Shown here: positions 57,930 to 64,000 of the stretch, piece by piece
Layout: each line of letters starts with the position of its first letter
How positions within the stretch are numbered: position 1 is the first letter of the stretch
Assembly: GCA_036346205.1 (NCBI GenBank)
Contig: JARFJB010001912.1
Span: 124,001 to 188,000, forward strand
Reading direction: 5' to 3'
DNA length: 64,000 nt
DNA from: Vesta saturnalis
Taxonomy: Eukaryota > Arthropoda > Insecta > Coleoptera > Lampyridae
The notes under the pieces: generated by a model
Told to the model about the DNA's origin: nothing
Seen by the model: only the letters and a program-made list of their open reading frames with translations
The model's database searches: none
Translations under genes and position numbers: made by a program

Positions 57930-60900
57930 TTTTTTTTATTCAATTTTTTATGAATGAAGTTATAATTTACTATAATAAATCTACAATAAATATGTTTTGT
58001 TTTATTTTTCATTTACTTGTTTTTTATTGAGTCCACTCAGATAATTGAAGGTAGGAAAGTTTTTCGAGTCGGCTGGACTCAAACTTTTAGTTCTACACCT
58101 ATTCCTTTTTATTCATACCTTTGGTGTTTAGCATAGTTTACTAAAAATCGAAGATGTCTGGTTTTCATAAAGAAACAATTCAAAATCGTTTGTATTCAGA
58201 TTAGATCGCCAATATTGTAAAAGCATTAAAAGAAACATTCATTTGCTTTCATATACTTTTTGTTGAAAAGTAAAAAAGTAAAGTTCCACATTACAATTTT
58301 CTTTTCAATTACTAAGGTTTTTTTCATTTTTAAGATTAGGAAATAAACGGTTTTAACGTCTTATAAATTTTAAATTGCAACCTTAAAATAGTAATGAAAA
58401 ATTATGTTGGGTAAATAAAATATTCTATGATTAATTAGAGACACTAACCGTTAAATCAACAGGTCGCTAATTAAAATACAATTTTAAGATAATAAATATG
58501 GTGGACCGTGTGAAAAGCTTTTACAATGATTTGTTTTATGGGGCCATTTCATAAGTTTCGGTATCAATACATCCAACAGCTTCGGCTATCTACATAAAAA
58601 GGCACATAATCAAATGGTAATGGACGCCCACTGGTCAACACACAAATTATTGATGATTCTACGCAATGGGAGATCAGTTGTCGTCGACTGGAGTTCGGTC
58701 GACGCCATCTAGCTCGAAGAAAACTGACGATCATTTCTTTTATAAATTGTAATCTTCGGCCTTGTTTTAATGAGATAAGATAATCAATCATAGGGTAAGA
58801 AGTTCGTAATAATTCTGTTTGCTTTGGTTTGTTAAATGTACCCTATATATAGCATGTCTCATGTCCGCGGGTAGTGAGACGGTGAATACTCTCGATGTTC
58901 GGACCACATGCTGATCTACATGTTGACCGCTCAAGCAGCTATCCTCATTATCAATTACCTGTATCTTAACACGGACATAAATAATCTCGAAAATAAAAAT
59001 CTCATTATATTCCGGTGAAATACGAGCGAATGTGATAGAATAAAGTCATATCTGTACTGTACCTGCAAACAAGTTTATTCCGCCATTATAACAAGACAAA
59101 CTTCTATTTTTCAACATCCGAATAATGGTTATTGCTTCCATTTTTATGATCCAACAATGAATTTTACTTTAACGTTTCGAGCTACTGTTGCTCAAGCTTT
59201 ATGATAACCTCAGTTAAGGAACGTAACAGAATTTGTTTTCAAATTAAAATTATACCTATTTTTGTATCAACATTAATTTTCTGAAGATCACACCGTTGTT
59301 AAGCCAATGTTTGTAGTGTTCCAGCTATTAGTTGAACATTATTCTAATAAGTTCCTTCTTCCGCTATCAAAAACAGGAACTATGAATTGACATCGAGATC
59401 CATTACTGTTCGGTTGAAGTTTTTATGTCATACGTTAGTTTAATTAGTTAAAGTTGTGATATCGTTTTTAAAGTACAATAACCTTTTACAGTACTGACCA
59501 AAAGAGAGTGTATTGATTTTTTAGAAACAGGGGTGAAAATTAGTTAGCTCCAGTAACCCACATTTAGGCATCGTAGAGAGGGAAGTATCATATATGTGTA
59601 AACATCCCTCTTGTAGGATAGTGTAAGGGTGCAACCCTCCCTTGTCTTAGAAAACACTTGCGCCCTCAAACATTTATGTGTTCCTTCAAACGTGTCCCAA
59701 AGGATTTTTATACGGTATTTTTACATGAATACGAACGCTTTCAACCATTTTCAATTTAGTCTACTCAATATTATTTTTTCAAAATAATTTTAAGTTGTCT
59801 TACACCTTAGATAGTTTTAGTATAGTCTATGGATTGTTTGGCTTCTTGTCGGAATCGTATAAAATTGCAAAGAAGAGCTTTATTCAAATGTGGATGTTAA
59901 TAGTATTATTGTGCTTATTGTCTAAATTGCAGGGTTTTGAAATCAATGCTTGATTCAACACTAAAAATGATATTGTATATCTAAAAAATCTCACAATTCT
60001 AGCTTCATAAACATACGCATTTCGAATAGATTCTACCTCAAATCTCATACGTGCATTTTCGGTTAGTTTGTGATGAAACGAAACTGATCTCCCATGTAAG
60101 AAAAAAGTTTGACAACGTTTAGGATTCTCGTCGTTTCTGAACGTCTTTCTATTAATTGCCTAGTTGTGATCTAGAGTGCTATGCGGAGTGGAATGAGTGC
60201 TCCAAGAAGGGTGGCTTGATGAACATCGAGCAATCACAGACCTATTCTCGTATAGAGAGCACTTTTGAGGAAGTCAGTATTAAGTATCTAGGATTCATTG
60301 AGAAAATAACAATAGGGTATATCAAGTGCAGAAAGATAATTAAAATACTATTTGTTTAACTTTTTTTGCGAAAATGCTTTAAATCTCCTTGATATGGTTT
60401 AAGCTTCTTTTTAATATCATAGTCTTAGAATTAAAAATGTAATCAGTTTTCTTAAAACGCTCACTTACACTTGACAAGATTATACACGCTTTTTAAATGC
60501 AGCTTAGGTTCAGGTATTCCCTAAGAAGCTAGCTTTTAACGAAACTTAATCTTTATTAATCTGATAATTTACTTTACAAAATTATACTCAACTGAATTTA
60601 TATCTACTACGTTACTTATGGAACGATAAAAATAATTCAAGCATTGACAAAAATTTCGATTCTCTCGAATCCCATCAATAATTGATATAAATACTTAACA
60701 TTGAAACGTTATAGATATTACTATACACAAATTCCAGAAAAGTACGTTTTTATTTTACTTTCATAGCAAATATTACAATAAATTCATTATTTAGAGATTG
60801 TGATGATAACGAAGTAGCACAAGCATTCTGGATTTGCATTTTAATTTCTTAACTAACACAAATTGCTTAGATTTATTTTTGAACAGATTTAATCTAGGAT

Positions 60901-61700
60901 TTAATTCAAGAATTCAAGCGCTAATTTTAAAATGACTTTTAACCTACACAACCTGTAGACATGGATGTTCCTAGTTTGTGTGTATTGAGTTTTTATTTTT
61001 CTAACTTATTTGTCAATTCTTGACCAGAAGATACTTTAAGCGGTCATCTTTTTCCCGCTAACGCTGTGGTCCTTTAGTATTATCCTTAAAATTAATTGAG
61101 CGTGTATTTTATCTTACGTTACAGAGTGAAGAATCCGACTCGAACTCTTCGATTAACTATTCTTGTCTAGTGATCTTCGCTAATTCCTACCTCTTCAATG
61201 CCTTAACTCCGCTCCTTCCAATCCTATTCTGACCTCATCCATCCTCACACATCCATTAGAGAGAGAATCAAACGCCTTTTCCCTTTAATTTCCTTTAGCC
61301 CATTTCTTCATACTAGAGATGCTACATCATATATTTGGTAGAAATAGAGACTAGAAGAACACTGATTAACTCCAACTTACCATGCATATGACGCAAGAAT
61401 AATAAACATGAGTCTCAAAAAGATGAACGCAGGTGAAGGATTTTATAACCGTTTTTCAAATATCTTCACTTTAAAATTATACAAGAGGGAAGTAAGGCGA
61501 AAACCGAGGCTCTCGGAATAAACAGGGCAGAAACCATTCCTACTACTGAATGTATACGTAATAAACCTATGCCAAACGCTAGCAAGATTCATAATGCAGG
61601 TACGTTGTAATTAATTCATCAGTTGTGCTTTTTAAATTGAAGTAAGTATTTTGCGAGTACCACAAATAAATATTTATACTACCTTAATTAGGTTTAGCCA
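57930..61700. other. AT-rich non-coding stretch
   Basis: Frames at 58564-58791 (minus; contains RARWRRPNSSRRQ) and 60156-60359 (plus) stand out slightly in composition, but I recognise no family. The first could be the tail of an unrelated transposase. No RNA gene or repeat was seen. Confidence 0.4.
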
Positions 61701-61705
61701 TAAAA

Positions 61706-63895
61706 ATGTCCAACAAATGTTGCGTATCGGGGTGTAGAACCAATTATGCTAGTCTAAGCATCGCGAAAAAGGTGTCTATGTTTGCCTTTCACTCAAAAAA
61801 TCCTGAAAAAATTAAATTTTGGTGAGAGAAAATAAATAGAACAGACTATGTAAAATAAAAATTCATTTGTTTGTAAACAAACATTTTGAAGATAGATTTA
61901 AAATACGTGAAGATACTGTTGCCCGAAATGATGGAAGCATGTTGACAGTAAAAAGAAAAATTCGCAAATTAACCGTATCCAATAATTTTTGAGGGACAAC
62001 CATCTTGTATGACTCAAAACTACCCCCAAAACGAACAACGAGAACAAGAAATCGCTGAAAGGAATAAAAATATAGAAAAGAAATTAGACAACGCAGACGT
62101 TATTCAAATTTATTAAAAATTTTGTTTGTTTTTATGGAATTAAACTAGAAAATTGTATCCCCCATATCACATATTCTGTCAAACTAAATGAAGATTTAAA
62201 AGTGGAAGTCGAATGAGCAACAACGGAATTTGTGACCGATGATCTATGCTTTCAAATTTATTAGACAATTTGGTGAAAATGGAAGATTCGTTTGAAGATC
62301 CAAATTCGTTAGAACTGCTACTTGTATGCGATAAAATTACATTTCTAAGAGAGCAAATATTCAAAAAATCACATATACAACCAATACTATAATTTGGTAT
62401 TTCATTTTGCATTTGTCTTTTCCTGGTGCTTATCATAAACTAAGAAATTCAAATTACTTAACTTTAGCACACCCAAGATATCGTCAATGAATAGTTAGTA
62501 GATTAAATTTACAAAATACTGGTCTCATTACTGCTCACATAAACTATATAAAAAACAAAACAAAATTATTACAAGTAGAGGAACTTATGGTAAATTTGTG
62601 ACTGGATGAAGTTTACGTAGCACCTAAAATTTCATATAGGGCTGGAGAATTGAAGGTTTTGCAGACTCAAAAGAAAAAGAAATAACTTCTACTGTGCAAG
62701 CCTTTATGGTAACATCTCTTTTATGTAATAATAAAGATATTGTAGGTTTGTTTCCTGTAAAGAATTTAAATGCTGAACAATTATAAAATTTCTTACAAAG
62801 CGTTCTAAAGGTATTATGCGAAGCAGGTTACAATATTATAGCAATTCTCTCTGATAACAATCGTGTTAACAGAAGAATGTATGAAATGTTGTGTGATACT
62901 ATTGAAGATCCTTACAATGCAAGCCAAAAAATGTTTATTTCTTTTGATTGGGTTCATATTTTCAAATGTACTGCCAATAATTGGCGAAACCAGTCTGGCG
63001 ATAACCAGACATTTATAATTCCTGAGATAACTAATGATGAACTAATGCCTAGTAAACATTCAATAAAACCCGCCAAAACATTAGCCTGTCTAGGGGACCT
63101 CAGAAGCCTTTATAAAGAAGAGGAACAAAATTTAGTAAAACTTGCACCAGCTTTATCAACAAAAGTCCTGTATCCAAGTTCTATTGAGAGTCACATTAGT
63201 AGTGAATTTGCTTGACAAAAAGTATTGCTGCGCTGATAGAATTAAGAATATCAGATAAAAATAATACAGTTGATTTTATGAAAATAATATTTAACTGGTG
63301 GAAAATAGTCAATTACAGATCTACTGATGCAAGTTTTCGAAAATGCGACCCTTACATGGCTCCTATCAACAGATGATGGATAACTTTCTTTTTTAGAAAG
63401 ATTTTTAGTCTGGTTATCGCAATGAAACCACTTGCCTATTCAAGGAGAAAATGTACCCCATCGATCAAAAAGGAATAGAAAATTAACGAAAGAAGCACAG
63501 TTTCCTCTAACGCATATAATTCAAGTTTCTACTGAATTATGTGAGTATCTCTTTGATACCTTACATTTTAAATATATTTTGTTGGGAAAATTTCAAACGG
63601 ATGACTTACGAAGCAAGATTTGGACAATATCGGCAACTCCGTGGACCAAATTATCACATATCAGTTGAGCAAATTTTGCAATCAGAAAGAAAACTGAAAA
63701 TACTTAACCTAATAAACATAAAGTCCTTTCAATCCGGAAAATTTGAGTTGAAAGATTTTTTGATTCTTGGGACAACACAGTTGAAAATTCTAACGTACCC
63801 ACCACAACAAAGCAATCAGTGTTACTCGACGATGTTGGAATGTTGGATGAAATTGAATATGCCACAGAATTTTACGAAATAGAGGAAAATGACAA
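61706..63895 (+). pseudogene. P-element-like transposase with THAP domain, broken
   Basis: The ATG at 61706 begins MSNKCCVSGCRTNYA, then FAFHSKNPEKIKFW: a THAP zinc finger, C2CH type. The later CxxH pair appears as FVNKHFEDRF, the Cys being lost. A central part follows in broken frames: LDEVYVAPKISYRAGE (first Asp about 62605), then CEAGYNIIAILSDNNRVNRR (Asp 62853), FISFDWVHIFKCTANNWRNQ and KVLYPSSIES to 63215. The C-terminal part has GKFQTDDLRS and, after a frameshift, ARFGQYRQLRGPNY and SERKLKIL, typical of P-type transposases. Many stops. P-superfamily proteins are GTP-dependent cut-and-paste transposases; this copy is dead. No terminal repeats were identified. Confidence 0.83.
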
Positions 63896-64000
63896 TATGG
63901 TGCTAATTTACATTACTGGCCACATTGTAGTTACATAAAATAACATCAAAAAGTAATTGTGTTAATTGTAAGAAGAATGTTATGATCGTGCAATTGAAGT

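Noticed and set aside
58564..58791. Minus-strand frame with RARWRRPNSSRRQ, considered as a piggyBac C-terminus
   Set aside because: It lacks the RGKKWYW block and the Cys-rich end; similarity too short to call.
62179..62436. Minus-strand 85-codon frame inside the P-like element
   Set aside because: It lies opposite the transposase remnant and shows no similarity of its own.

Overview
This window is AT-rich insect-type nuclear DNA made up almost entirely of decayed transposable elements, simple repeats and non-coding sequence. No intact host gene, rRNA gene, convincing tRNA gene or CRISPR array is visible. The mixture of element families (piggyBac, several Tc1/mariner-type elements, a THAP/P-type transposase, Ty3/gypsy, jockey- and RTE-type non-LTR elements) together with long TA arrays fits an arthropod. 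An insect, possibly a beetle, is my inference; I cannot name a species.

Layout. 0.4-4.0 kb: a piggyBac-type element on the minus strand, split by a mariner-type element (1419-2872) with 146-bp inverted ends and a TA duplication. 4.0-7.3 kb: non-coding, with TA arrays and small foldbacks. 7.5-7.9 kb: a CGTAAC-type hexamer array that runs straight into a degenerate Ty3/gypsy element (7881 to about 15031). Its gag is interrupted by a minus-strand non-LTR retrotransposon (about 8158-11419). 16.6-19.2 kb: a near-palindromic hairpin, then a mariner-like element with unusually long inverted ends. 20.6-24.2 kb: a 3.6-kb element with inverted ends of about 500 bp, no coding capacity, internal tandem repeats, and TA arrays on both sides. 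25.3-26.7 kb: a non-LTR remnant. 29.3 kb: a foldback. 30.0-30.8 kb: a diverged tandem array. 33.3-35.6 kb: an inverted-repeat unit and an RTE-type remnant. 39.1-42.6 kb: a jockey-type remnant. 44.3-44.8 kb: another diverged tandem array. 45.7-46.2 kb: a jockey-type ORF1 fragment on the minus strand. 49.8-51.1 kb: a mariner with TA duplication. 51.5-53.3 kb: a second, internally deleted copy of the non-LTR family nested in the gypsy element. 54.9-55.9 kb: a long GTGTGC-type array. 61.7-63.9 kb: a P-like THAP transposase pseudogene that reaches the right end of the window.

Every transposase or polymerase frame is broken by stops, frameshifts, deletions or changes at catalytic residues, so nothing here looks autonomously mobile. 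Relative ages can be read from nesting: the mariner is younger than the piggyBac, and the non-LTR copy is younger than the gypsy. The most unusual structure is the 20612-24222 long-inverted-repeat element. Its termini carry five CACGTG sites and its interior holds a three-part 210-bp higher-order repeat. A second recurring signal is a small hairpin followed by GAAA(C) that occurs three times near TA arrays.
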